Positions 14,816-22,763 of a stretch of 27,043 bases of DNA are shown in pieces. Under the pieces are notes generated by a model that was given only the letters and a program-made list of their open reading frames with translations, made no database searches and had not been told where the DNA came from. The DNA is from an uncultured Christensenellaceae bacterium. Lineage in GTDB: Bacteria > Bacillota > Clostridia > Christensenellales > Christensenellaceae. Location of the stretch: assembly GCA_934373295.1 (NCBI GenBank), contig CAKROK010000025.1, forward strand, positions 1 through 27,043. The letters run 5' to 3'. The position numbers were made by a program, and so were the translations under genes. Each line of letters opens with the position of its first letter. Position 1 is the first letter of the stretch.

Positions 14816-15760
14816 ATGAAGAAGATTGTTGTAGCCGGCGGCGGCGTTTTAGGCAGTCAGATAGCCTTTCAGGCGGCGTATTGCGGCTTTGACGTAACTA
14901 TTTGGTTAAGAAGCGAGGGCAGTATCACGCGCACACAGCCCAAGCTCGACCACCTCATCGAGGTATATAAGGAGACTATCGAAAAGATGGCTACGCCCGA
15001 GGGCAGGACTCCCGCAGTTTGGGCGATGGGCATAGCGGATTACGATTCCTTTGACAAGGCGCAGTGCCTGGAAAAGGCGCAGAACGCCTATGAGAACATC
15101 AAGCTCGAGCTGGATATGCAAAAGGCAGTCGAGGACGCAGACCTCGTGATAGAATCCATGGCGGAGGTCGCGGATGAGAAGATCGCGTTCTATAAGAAAC
15201 TCGCGGAGTATCTGCCCGAAAAGACCATCATCGTGACGAATTCCTCCACGCTGCTCCCCTCCAAGTTCGCAAAGTTCACGGGCAGACCGGAAAAATACCT
15301 CTCCTTACACTTTGCAAACTCCATCTGGAAGAACAACATGACAGAGGTCATGGCGCAGGATAAGACGGACAAGAAATACTTTGACGAAGTTTTTGAGTTC
15401 GCCAAGCAGATAAGGATGATCCCCCTCCCCGTAAATAAGGAAAAATCCGGCTACCTGCTCAACTCCATGCTCATCCCGCTGCTCTTCTCCGGAATGGATC
15501 TCTACGTTAACGGCATATCCGACCCCGAGAGCATTGACAAGGCATGGACGTTAGGCACGGGCGCGCCCAAGGGACCCTTCACGATACTCGACACTGTCGG
15601 CCTCACGACGGCTTACAACATCGTTCAGATGTACGTCAAGCTGCCCTCCTTCCTCGCTCCTTATAACTTCAAGGGCATGTCCAAGATGTTAAAGAAGTAC
15701 ATCGACGAGGGAAAGCTTGGCATGTCCTCCGGCGAGGGATTCTTTAAGTACGATAAGTAA
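14816..15760 (+). CDS. 3-hydroxyacyl-CoA dehydrogenase family protein
   Basis: 314 residues. The NAD-binding Rossmann fold starts with AGGGVLGSQIA (7-17). The catalytic set of the family can be mapped: S144 in TNSSTL, H165 in SLHFAN, E177 in MTEVM and N216 in YLLNSM. The H-to-E spacing of 12 equals that of known enzymes. The protein is ~30 residues longer than classical 3-hydroxybutyryl-CoA dehydrogenase (about 282), with the extra length before S144 (residues ~45-75). After the catalytic His, the usual NP motif is replaced by ANSIWKNN, so substrate choice may differ. Expected reaction: NAD(P)-dependent interconversion of a 3-hydroxyacyl-CoA and 3-oxoacyl-CoA, in butyrate-type metabolism or fatty acid turnover. 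Monocistronic, with its own promoter and terminator; no other beta-oxidation genes are nearby. Confidence 0.88.
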   Translation: MKKIVVAGGGVLGSQIAFQAAYCGFDVTIWLRSEGSITRTQPKLDHLIEVYKETIEKMATPEGRTPAVWAMGIADYDSFDKAQCLEKAQNAYENIKLELDMQKAVEDADLVIESMAEVADEKIAFYKKLAEYLPEKTIIVTNSSTLLPSKFAKFTGRPEKYLSLHFANSIWKNNMTEVMAQDKTDKKYFDEVFEFAKQIRMIPLPVNKEKSGYLLNSMLIPLLFSGMDLYVNGISDPESIDKAWTLGTGAPKGPFTILDTVGLTTAYNIVQMYVKLPSFLAPYNFKGMSKMLKKYIDEGKLGMSSGEGFFKYDK

Positions 15761-15791
15761 TATTGAGATAAATAGTGAAACGACTTGAAAG

Positions 15792-15815
15792 GAGAGGGTA
15801 AAACCTCTCTTTTTT
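15792..15815 (+). terminator. Intrinsic terminator after the dehydrogenase gene
   Basis: GAGAGG (15792-15797) pairs with CCTCTC (15804-15809) and is followed by six T. Confidence 0.85.
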
Positions 15816-15926
15816 ATGATTTTCACAAATCACGATCTGGCTAAAATAGCAATTTTCGCGGTCATTTTGGATTTTTCTTTACTTTCCGCTCCATTTCCTA
15901 TAAAATAGAGTTTTAGGAGGATGGTC

Positions 15927-16559
15927 ATGACGGATAACGAAAAGATACTTTCCATATTAAAGAGCGAATACCCCGACGCAAAGCCCGCGCTTCACTTCAA
16001 AAACGCATATGAGCTTTTGGTCGCGGTCATACTATCCGCACAGTGTACGGACGTCCGCGTCAACAAGGTCACGGAGGTGCTTTTTAAAAAATACCCCGAC
16101 CCCGCCGCGCTCGCGAATTGCGATATATCCGAGCTTGAGGACGTGATACACAGCTGCGGCTGCTATAAGGTCAAGGCGAAAAATTTAAAGAGCATGGCGA
16201 CCGACCTCATGGAAAAATTCGGCGGACAGGTCCCTCATACCATGGAAGAGCTGACCTCCCTTGCCGGCTGCGGGAGAAAGACGGCGAACGTTGTCATGTC
16301 AAACGCCTTCGGCATCCCCGCGATAGCCGTGGATACGCACGTCTTTCGTGTATCTAACCGACTCGGGCTGGCTACAGCGGACGACGTCTTAAAGACGGAA
16401 AAGCAGCTCATGGAGGTCATCCCCAAAAAGGATTGGTCAGACGCGCACCACTGGCTCATCTTCCACGGCAGACAGGTATGCACGGCGCGCGCTCCCAAAT
16501 GCGAGGGCTGTGCGCTTAAAGGCCTCTGCCGCTATTACAGCGAAAGGAATGATATATAA
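15927..16559 (+). CDS. nth: Endonuclease III (DNA glycosylase/AP lyase)
   Basis: 210 residues from ATG 15927. AGGAGG sits directly against an in-frame ATG at 15921, so only 15927 has usable spacing (six bases). The enzyme excises oxidised pyrimidines and cuts the abasic site in base excision repair. Visible: helix-hairpin-helix LAGCGRKTANVV with catalytic K118, the catalytic aspartate D136 in VDTHVFRVSNRLGL, and the C-terminal [4Fe-4S] ligands C185-X6-C192-X2-C195-X5-C201. Full length. The stop lies two bases before obgE, so the genes form one operon with yhbY. TATAAAAT at 15899-15906 may be the -10 region. Confidence 0.96.
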   Translation: MTDNEKILSILKSEYPDAKPALHFKNAYELLVAVILSAQCTDVRVNKVTEVLFKKYPDPAALANCDISELEDVIHSCGCYKVKAKNLKSMATDLMEKFGGQVPHTMEELTSLAGCGRKTANVVMSNAFGIPAIAVDTHVFRVSNRLGLATADDVLKTEKQLMEVIPKKDWSDAHHWLIFHGRQVCTARAPKCEGCALKGLCRYYSERNDI

Positions 16560-16561
16560 TA

Positions 16562-17833
16562 ATGATAGTTGATAAAGCGAGAATATTCATAAAGGCGGGA
16601 AACGGCGGCAACGGCGCGGTGGCGTTTCACCGTGAAAAATACGTCGCGAACGGCGGACCGGACGGCGGCGACGGCGGAAACGGCGGCAATATCGTCTTTT
16701 TCGCGGATAACGACACGCGCACGCTTGTCGACTTCCAGTTCAAGACAAAATACGCCGCACAGGCGGGCGAGCCGGGCAGAGGCAAGAACATGCGCGGGAA
16801 AAACGGCGAGGATCTCATAATAAACGTCCCCGTAGGCACGGTCGTGATAGACGAGGAGACGGGGAGAGTCGTCGCAGACCTCTCAAAAAAGGGAGACAAG
16901 CGCATAATCCTAAAGGGCGGAAAGGGCGGAAAGGGCAACGCGCGCTTCGCCACCCCCACGAGACAGGCGCCCAGGTTTTCCACCCCCGGCAGAAAGACTG
17001 TGGGCAGGCATGTCATTTTGGAGCTTAAATCCATAGCAGACGTGGGTCTGATAGGCTTCCCCAGCGTGGGTAAATCCACCCTGCTGTCCGTGATAAGCGC
17101 GGCAAAGCCCAAGATAGCGGCATATCACTTCACTACCTTAAACCCCAATCTCGGAGTAGTCCGCCACAAGGAGACGAGCTTCGTCGCGGCGGATATCCCC
17201 GGTCTCATAGAGGGCGCGAGCGAGGGCGCGGGTCTGGGGCACGAGTTTTTGCGCCATATCGAGCGCACGCGTATGCTCGTACACGTTCTGGACGCGAGCG
17301 GCAGCGAGGGGCGCGACCCCATCGACGATTACTATAAGATCCGTGCAGAGCTCGGGCAGTATTCCCCCGCTCTTTTGGAAAAGCCGGAGATCATCGCAGC
17401 CAATAAGACGGACGTGAGCGAGGATAACTTAGCCGCGCTAAAAGAGGAATTCGAGCCGAAGGGCATACCCGTTTTTGCAATATCCGCGGCGACGCGCGGC
17501 GGCATAGAGGCACTTTTGGATGCGGTCTGCCTTGAGCTTAAGGCGCTTCCGCCCGTGGAGACGCTGGAGGAAGAGGGCGTCATAGAGGAGTGGCAGTTAG
17601 GCCCCGGCCCGCTCACGTTTGACGTGACGCGCGGCATGGACGGCGTGCTCGAGGCGAACGGCAGCGCGATAGACGAGATATTCAGGCGCATCGACCCGAC
17701 CGACCCGGACAGCATGAGGCATTTTGAAAAGCTGCTCGTGGATATGGGCATAATCGAGGGCTTGAGAAACGCGGGCGCAAAGGACGGCGACGAGATACGC
17801 CTTAACGGCGAGACATTTGATTTTGTAGATTGA
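16562..17833 (+). CDS. obgE: GTPase Obg/CgtA
   Basis: 423 residues. The glycine-rich Obg domain (1-~158) is followed by the GTPase domain with G1 GFPSVGKST (165-173), G3 DIPGLIEGA (211-219) and G4 NKTD (281-284), and the C-terminal OCT domain (about 345-423) of the Firmicutes form. Obg is an essential GTPase in 50S subunit maturation and the stringent response, and in Bacillus it affects sporulation initiation. It is two bases downstream of nth. Followed closely by yhbY, another 50S assembly factor, which fits a ribosome-maturation role. Confidence 0.97.
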   Translation: MIVDKARIFIKAGNGGNGAVAFHREKYVANGGPDGGDGGNGGNIVFFADNDTRTLVDFQFKTKYAAQAGEPGRGKNMRGKNGEDLIINVPVGTVVIDEETGRVVADLSKKGDKRIILKGGKGGKGNARFATPTRQAPRFSTPGRKTVGRHVILELKSIADVGLIGFPSVGKSTLLSVISAAKPKIAAYHFTTLNPNLGVVRHKETSFVAADIPGLIEGASEGAGLGHEFLRHIERTRMLVHVLDASGSEGRDPIDDYYKIRAELGQYSPALLEKPEIIAANKTDVSEDNLAALKEEFEPKGIPVFAISAATRGGIEALLDAVCLELKALPPVETLEEEGVIEEWQLGPGPLTFDVTRGMDGVLEANGSAIDEIFRRIDPTDPDSMRHFEKLLVDMGIIEGLRNAGAKDGDEIRLNGETFDFVD

Positions 17834-17851
17834 CGGAGGTATTTTATAGAG

Positions 17852-18127
17852 ATGACGAGTTCCGAAAGAGCACATTTAAGGAGCATTGCGAACGGGCTTG
17901 AGCCCATAATACACATCGGCAAGGAGGGCATCACCCCCGCGCTTTTAAAGCAGGCGGACGATGCGCTCACCGCGCGCGAGCTGATAAAGGGCACCGTTTT
18001 AAAAAACTGCGACTATACCGCAAGGGAGGCGCTGAACATGCTCTGTGAGCAGTTGGGCGCGGAGGGCATCCAGGCGATAGGCCGACGCTTTACGCTGTAT
18101 CGCAAAAAGCCTGAAGAGGAGATTTGA
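17852..18127 (+). CDS. yhbY: YhbY-type RNA-binding protein (CRM domain)
   Basis: 91 residues forming a single CRS1-YhbY (CRM) domain, with HIGKEGITPALLKQ matching the conserved GxxG-like RNA-binding loop and IGRRFTLYR at the end. The family associates with pre-50S ribosomal subunits. It starts 18 bases after obgE with GGAGG 12 bases upstream of the ATG (a long spacing). Last gene of the nth-obgE-yhbY operon; a strong terminator follows. Confidence 0.93.
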   Translation: MTSSERAHLRSIANGLEPIIHIGKEGITPALLKQADDALTARELIKGTVLKNCDYTAREALNMLCEQLGAEGIQAIGRRFTLYRKKPEEEI

Positions 18128-18135
18128 AAAATTAT

Positions 18136-18164
18136 CAGGGCAGTACGATACTGCCCTGTTTTTT
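18136..18164 (+). terminator. Intrinsic terminator of the nth-obgE-yhbY operon
   Basis: CAGGGCAGT (18136-18144) pairs perfectly with ACTGCCCTG (18150-18158), loop ACGAT, then six T. Confidence 0.95.
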
Positions 18165-18297
18165 ATGGCACATATTCCCCGACCCTGTTTTAAATAAAAA
18201 ACCAAAATTTTCAAAATTGTAACCGCTTAGGCACTTTTAATTGCACCCGCTATTTGATATTATAGGAATGGTAATGTAAACGAAAAAAGGATGTAAA

Positions 18298-18915
18298 ATG
18301 AAAAAAACCTTATTATTTATTCTCGCTGCGCTAATCATCCTCACCGGCTGTGCGCAGGGGGCGAAATACTTGGAGGGCGGCGACGATACCCCTCTTTTGA
18401 CGGCGGACGGCGACGTGCTGTTGACGATAAAGGACTATAACCGCCTTGTTTGCGAAAACGAGCTTCAGCATGAGCTTTTGGGGCAAGATAGAAGTACGCA
18501 GGACGAGCTGTTCACCACGGCGGCGGAATATGCGCTTTGCGCGCGCTTTGCGGAGGATTTCGGCGCGCAGGCGGATATCGAGACGCTATATTCGGAATAT
18601 GACAGCTATCTATCCGACCTCAAGACCAATCTCGACAACACGACCTTAAACTATCTGTCCGAGCTTAAAAAGGAGCTCGATATGGACGATGACGCTCTTC
18701 GAGACTGGACGGTATACGAGACGTATAAACAGCGCTGCTGTGAAGACCTCATAGAGAACATCTCTAAAAATTACAGCGGCCTGACGGACACCGCGGCGAT
18801 GGAGGAGGCGGTACTATCCAACCTCCAGCAGCTCGCGGACATGTATGAAATAAATTGCAGTTTCGAGGGCTTCGAGAATAAGACCTTCGATTTCAAAAAT
18901 ATACTCAAATTATGA
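18298..18915 (+). CDS. Predicted lipoprotein of unknown function
   Basis: 205 residues. Signal peptide KKTLLFILAALIILTGC with lipobox LTGC, so lipidation at C18. The mature part is helical and acidic. A short beta-like segment DGDVLLTIKDYNRLV followed by helices resembles the N-terminal SurA/PrsA chaperone fold, but no peptidyl-prolyl isomerase domain follows. It lies 33 bases before fbp, so it may be co-transcribed with it. AAAAGGA precedes the ATG. A -10-like TATTAT occurs at 18258-18263 without a good -35. No function is assigned; a small extracytoplasmic folding helper is one option. Confidence 0.8.
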   Translation: MKKTLLFILAALIILTGCAQGAKYLEGGDDTPLLTADGDVLLTIKDYNRLVCENELQHELLGQDRSTQDELFTTAAEYALCARFAEDFGAQADIETLYSEYDSYLSDLKTNLDNTTLNYLSELKKELDMDDDALRDWTVYETYKQRCCEDLIENISKNYSGLTDTAAMEEAVLSNLQQLADMYEINCSFEGFENKTFDFKNILKL

Positions 18916-18948
18916 TGTACCCGCAAGAGCGCGGCGCGAAAGGACTTT

Positions 18949-20928
18949 ATGCAAAAATCCAATAAAACCAAATACGACCTGAGATATTTAAAGCTGCTTT
19001 CAAAGGAATACCCCAATATTCAATCCGCCTGCACGGAAATAATCAACCTCCAGGCGATATTAAACCTGCCCAAGGGGACGGAGCACTTCATGAGCGACAT
19101 CCACGGCGAGGATGAGGCGTTTGTGCATATTTTGAACAACGCGTCCGGCGTCATACGCGAAAAGGTGGACGACATATTCGCCAACCGCCTGACCTCAAAG
19201 GAGCGCAACTCGCTCTGCGCGCTCATATACTACCCCGAGCGCAAGCTAACCGAGCTGTCCGCGCAGCACGAGGACGTCGCAGAGTGGTATGAGGTCATAC
19301 TCTACCGCCTAATAGACATCTGCCGCGAGGTCACCTCAAAATACACCCGTTCAAAGGTCAGAAAAGCCCTGCCCAAGGACTTTGAATACATAATCGACGA
19401 GCTTTTGAACACAAATTACTCCGATAAGAACAAGGAAAAATACTACGAAAATATCATAAAGACGATAATCGACATCCAGCGCGCGGACGAATTTATAATC
19501 GCGCTCTGCAACCTCATAAAGCGCATGGCAGTCGACCGTCTGCATATAGTGGGCGATATTTTCGACAGAGGGCCGCATCCGGACGTAATACTCGACCGCC
19601 TCATGGAGCACCATTCCGTGGATATTCAGTGGGGCAATCACGACGCACTGTGGATGGGCGCGGCTTCGGGCAGCGCGGTATGCATAGCGACCGTGCTCAA
19701 CAACTGCATGAAATACGACAATCTCGACGTCATAGAGGACGGCTACGGCATAAATCTGCTGCCGCTGGCGCTTTTCGCCGCTCAGACATATGAGGAGGCG
19801 GAGCGCTTCCGCCCGCGCAGCATCTCGCTCGATTCCTCCTATGACACAAAGGACATCGAGATGCTCTCGCGTATGCACAAGGCGATATGCATAATACAGT
19901 TCAAGCTGGAGGGACAGCTCATCGCCCGCCGTCCGGAATATATGATGGAAGACCGCGACATGTTAAGCCGCATAGACTACGACAACATGAGCATAACCAT
20001 CGACGGAAAAGAGCATTTCCTGACGGACTGCGACTTCCCCACGATAGACCCGGCGCACCCGCTCGAGCTGACGGACGAGGAATCCGCGCTCATAAACCAG
20101 CTCGTTCACGCATTCAAGCACTCCGAAAAACTGCAAAAACACGTGAACTTCCTGCTAACCGCGGGCAGTCTCTACCGCTGCTTTAACGACAACCTCATGT
20201 TCCACGGCTGCGTTCCGTTAAACGACGACGGCTCGTTCATGGAGTTAAAAGTGAACGGCATGGGCTTCAAGGGAAAGGAGCTTTTCGACCATCTCGACAA
20301 GACCGTGCGCAGGGCGTTTTTACCCGATGAAAAATCCGCACAGAAGAAATACGGTCAGGATCTGCTGTGGTTCTTATGGTGCGGACGAAATTCCCCGTTA
20401 TTCGGCAGAGATCACATCACGACGTTCGAGCGTTACTTCATCCCCGACAAGGAGACGCACGTCGAAAAGAAAAACGCCTATTACAAATACTATAACGACA
20501 GCGAATTCTGCACGCGGCTATTGGCGCATTTCGGCATCGAAAACGAACAGGCGCGCATAATAAACGGACATATCCCCGTAAAGGTACGCGACGGCGAGGG
20601 CCCGTTAAAGGCAAACGGAAAGCTTATCGTAATAGACGGCGGCTTCTGTAAGGCGTATCAGTCCGTCACGGGCATAGCGGGATACACCATGTTCTTCTCA
20701 TCCCACGGCATACGCATAGCCGCGCATCAGCCGTGGTGCGGATTGGAGGAATCGCTGAAGGCGAACACGGACATCACCTCCGAAACCGTTCTGCGCGACG
20801 ACTATCCCGAGCGCATACTCGTCGGTCAAACGGACACGGGCAAGGAGCTTAAAGAGAGCATCGACGAGCTGGAGGAGCTGCTAAAGGCATACAGAACGGG
20901 CGTACTGCCCCAGGTGTTTAAAAAGTGA
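18949..20928 (+). CDS. fbp: Fructose-1,6-bisphosphatase class III
   Basis: 659 residues, the size of the Firmicutes class III enzyme (Bacillus Fbp type), a metallophosphoesterase unrelated to class I/II. It removes the 1-phosphate of fructose-1,6-bisphosphate in gluconeogenesis. Metal-site motifs: DIHG (50-53), GDIFDRG (202-208), GNHD (229-232), and the later INGHIPV (about 545) and DGG. AAAGGA lies five bases before the ATG at 18949. The stop TGA overlaps a GTG start of the next lipoprotein gene (GTGA). Confidence 0.97.
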   Translation: MQKSNKTKYDLRYLKLLSKEYPNIQSACTEIINLQAILNLPKGTEHFMSDIHGEDEAFVHILNNASGVIREKVDDIFANRLTSKERNSLCALIYYPERKLTELSAQHEDVAEWYEVILYRLIDICREVTSKYTRSKVRKALPKDFEYIIDELLNTNYSDKNKEKYYENIIKTIIDIQRADEFIIALCNLIKRMAVDRLHIVGDIFDRGPHPDVILDRLMEHHSVDIQWGNHDALWMGAASGSAVCIATVLNNCMKYDNLDVIEDGYGINLLPLALFAAQTYEEAERFRPRSISLDSSYDTKDIEMLSRMHKAICIIQFKLEGQLIARRPEYMMEDRDMLSRIDYDNMSITIDGKEHFLTDCDFPTIDPAHPLELTDEESALINQLVHAFKHSEKLQKHVNFLLTAGSLYRCFNDNLMFHGCVPLNDDGSFMELKVNGMGFKGKELFDHLDKTVRRAFLPDEKSAQKKYGQDLLWFLWCGRNSPLFGRDHITTFERYFIPDKETHVEKKNAYYKYYNDSEFCTRLLAHFGIENEQARIINGHIPVKVRDGEGPLKANGKLIVIDGGFCKAYQSVTGIAGYTMFFSSHGIRIAAHQPWCGLEESLKANTDITSETVLRDDYPERILVGQTDTGKELKESIDELEELLKAYRTGVLPQVFKK

Positions 20929-21344
20929 GGAGAGCTTTTCTTTTAACCGCGCTCATAATGCTCACCGTGCTGTTATGCGCCTGCTATCCGGGGGACATAT
21001 ATTACTATGAATCCCGCTTTGACGAGCTGGACATAAACGGCAGGGTAAGCGAGGCCGCGCTGAAAATAGAGGACGGACGGATCACCCCGCATCTCAAAAA
21101 AGAGCTGGAGGTGATCGCGGATGACCTGCAAAACATAAATACTCACAAAAACCCATACGTGAAAAACGTCAATTCGGACTTTATAAGCGCGGTCAACATG
21201 CTGTCCGTCGCCGCTCAAAAGCGCGAGTCAGGCGACGACAGCTATTCCACCTATATCGAAATGGCAAAAAAGGCGTACAACACGGCGAACGCGACGCTGA
21301 ATCAATACAAAGTGAGCCTGGAGGCAGCAGATGACGGTAAATGA
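20925..21344 (+). CDS. Predicted small lipoprotein, translationally coupled to fbp
   Basis: 139 residues, starting at a GTG that overlaps the fbp TGA. The signal peptide RRAFLLTALIMLTVLLCAC has a lipobox LCAC, which would place the modified Cys at residue 20. The mature part is helical, with Tyr-rich YYYESRFDEL after the anchor. No known domain is recognised. There is no independent ribosome site, so translation probably depends on coupling. Its 3' end overlaps tadA by 14 bases. Being locked between fbp and tadA argues that it is a real gene, not that it acts with either. Confidence 0.75.
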   Translation: MRRAFLLTALIMLTVLLCACYPGDIYYYESRFDELDINGRVSEAALKIEDGRITPHLKKELEVIADDLQNINTHKNPYVKNVNSDFISAVNMLSVAAQKRESGDDSYSTYIEMAKKAYNTANATLNQYKVSLEAADDGK

Positions 21345-21789
21345 AGCGGACGAGCTTTACATGCGCGAGGCGCTCAAAGAGGCAGAGCGTGCCGCAAAAA
21401 AGGATGAAGTCCCCGTAGGTGCGGTGGTCGTGCGGGAGGGAAAGATAATTGCCCGCGCGCACAATCTGCGCGAGCATAAAAAGGACCCCTCCGCCCACGC
21501 CGAGTTCATCACGATGACCAAGGCCGCGCGCCGTTTAAGAGGATGGCGGCTTATAGGCTGTACGCTTTACGTCACTTTAGAGCCCTGCCCGATGTGCGCG
21601 GGACTCATAATAAACTCCCGCATACCCCGCGTGGTTTTCGGCGCATACGACAAAAAGGCGGGTGCGCTGGGAAGCGTATACGACCTAAACGAGGGCAGAT
21701 TAAACCACCGCTGTGAGCTTTCCGGCGGCGTGATGGAAGAACAATGCGCACAAATATTAAAAGATTACTTTAAACGAAAGAGAAAGTAG
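21331..21789 (+). CDS. tadA: tRNA-specific adenosine deaminase
   Basis: 152 residues. Zinc deaminase motif HAE (H56, catalytic E58) and PCPMC (C86, C89), with family segments VPVGAVVV and NSRIPRVVFGAYDKKAGA. It converts A34 to inosine in the anticodon of tRNA-Arg. GGAGG is six bases before ATG 21331. Overlaps the preceding lipoprotein gene by 14 bases; last gene of its operon. Confidence 0.96.
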   Translation: MTVNEADELYMREALKEAERAAKKDEVPVGAVVVREGKIIARAHNLREHKKDPSAHAEFITMTKAARRLRGWRLIGCTLYVTLEPCPMCAGLIINSRIPRVVFGAYDKKAGALGSVYDLNEGRLNHRCELSGGVMEEQCAQILKDYFKRKRK

Positions 21790-21811
21790 CGTTTTATAGC
21801 GCTGCTTTTTT
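21785..21811 (+). terminator. Intrinsic terminator of the fbp-tadA operon
   Basis: AGTAGCG (overlapping the tadA stop) pairs with CGCTGCT at 21800-21806 with one G-T pair; six T follow. Confidence 0.75.
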
Positions 21812-21888
21812 GTTTTATATAATTTTTCAAATCAATAGTTGGCTTTAAAGGCATTAGCTTGATTTAAGAGTTTACTCTGATATTTTTC

Positions 21889-21908
21889 CTGAAAACCGTG
21901 GTTTTCAG
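21889..21908. repeat. 20-bp palindrome
   Basis: CTGAAAACC-GT-GGTTTTCAG, perfect, in the gene-free region after tadA; followed by a GAGGG/CCCTC inverted repeat. No T tract, so not an obvious terminator. Confidence 0.6.
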
Positions 21909-22022
21909 ACTTTCCCATAAGAGGGCTGCCGCCCCCTCATCCTTCCCCGCAATTCGTTCAGGCTGAAATGTTAGCATAAGTGCTTAACTTAGTTTTCGGC
22001 TATACTTTTTTCCCGACGGTGA

Positions 22023-22055
22023 CGGTCTTAAAATCGCAAGCGATTTTACAGACCG
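22023..22055. repeat. CGGTCT...AGACCG hairpin, copy 1
   Basis: CGGTCT-T-AAAATCGC pairs with GCGATTTT-AC-AGACCG around a 2-nt loop. The outer part is identical to copy 2 at 22164-22202 while the inner stem differs but still pairs. Confidence 0.7.
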
Positions 22056-22163
22056 CATACATTACTTAGAGTAAATAGTCTTGTTTGTGACTCCCGCTCG
22101 ATTGTAGATATGTTTACATAACTTCCCCAAAAAAATATTAGCTCTTCTTTGTGCTGCTTGTGA

Positions 22164-22202
22164 CGGTCTTAAAATTATGCTGCGCGATAATTTTACAGAC
22201 CG
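22164..22202. repeat. CGGTCT...AGACCG hairpin, copy 2
   Basis: CGGTCT-T-AAAATTAT pairs with ATAATTTT-AC-AGACCG around GCTGCGCG. Both copies are preceded by TGA. Confidence 0.7.
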
Positions 22203-22301
22203 TATGCTTTAGTTGGCGGGAATAGTTTGGATATGGGAGAAAAACGTTTGTGCGCTTGATTTTAAAAGTACGGATACTCACGCAAATTGAAATAATAGGT
22301 T

Positions 22302-22480
22302 GCTTTGCTTCGCAAAGCTCCATTATAATTTCACGCTGCCATGCCATTCCGCTGAATTTAAAAGATTCAACTCAAACGTAGCTGCGCCGCGCCTCGTCGG
22401 TAAGCTCGCTTTTTAATCGCAGCGTATTCTTTTGATTTAGGTTTAAATCATTTTTTCGGCAGTTTGCCGCGCCGAAAAAA
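22302..22480. repeat. Modular palindromic repeat, locus 2 (degenerate)
   Basis: In the same order as locus 1: GCTTTGC/GCAAAGC hairpin (22302-22318) with CTCCATTATA; GCTGCGCCGCGCC (about 22381-22393), the 3' strand of the cloverleaf closing stem; the CGTCGGTAAGCTCGC module (22395-22419); and the conserved-loop hairpin TTTTTTCGGC/GCCGAAAAAA (22451-22480). The 5' closing strand and the three arms are missing, replaced by ~60 bp of unrelated sequence with a small TGAAT/ATTCA hairpin. Confidence 0.7.
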
Positions 22481-22481
22481 A

Positions 22482-22538
22482 TACCTCGTTTTTGCCGATT
22501 TCATCAGAAATTGGGATAAAGACGATAAACAGAAATAG
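22482..22538 (+). pseudogene. Remnant of a second holin-like toxin gene
   Basis: The frame YLVFADFIRNWDKDDKQK-stop aligns with the C-terminal half of the intact toxin (FLVAFAALIKEWDRDNKK-stop at about 10398-10454), and CCGC follows both stops. There is no start codon or ribosome site: the frame enters directly from the conserved-loop hairpin of the modular repeat. Short match, so chance is possible. Confidence 0.4.
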
Positions 22539-22716
22539 CCGCTTTTTCATACATTACTTTAACCCCCATAAATTGCGCTAGAAAAAATTGGCCAATACCC
22601 CCTCTCACTTTTGTTTTATCCCCAATTCGAATATAAAAAACAATTTGCAAGAGTACTTGTAACTTTGCACCACATATGTTAATATATAGTATGTAAAGGA
22701 TAATAGTTTACCTAAA

Positions 22717-22730
22717 TGTAATCGATTTCA
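22717..22730 (+). promoter_or_regulatory. Catabolite-responsive element (cre) ahead of the GH36-like gene
   Basis: TGTAATCGATTTCA fits the CcpA consensus TGWAANCGNTNWCA at every position, on both strands. It lies 34 bp before the start codon, downstream of the probable promoter (TTGCAC 22665-22670, TAGTAT 22687-22692), where a bound repressor would block transcription. A LacI-family local regulator could use the same type of site. Confidence 0.75.
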
Positions 22731-22763
22731 GAAAACAAAGATGAAGAAAGGAACAAAGGAAAG

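Noticed and set aside
22138..22347. A 69-residue minus-strand open frame
   Set aside because: It spans a hairpin repeat and AT-rich intergenic DNA with no family resemblance or ribosome site.
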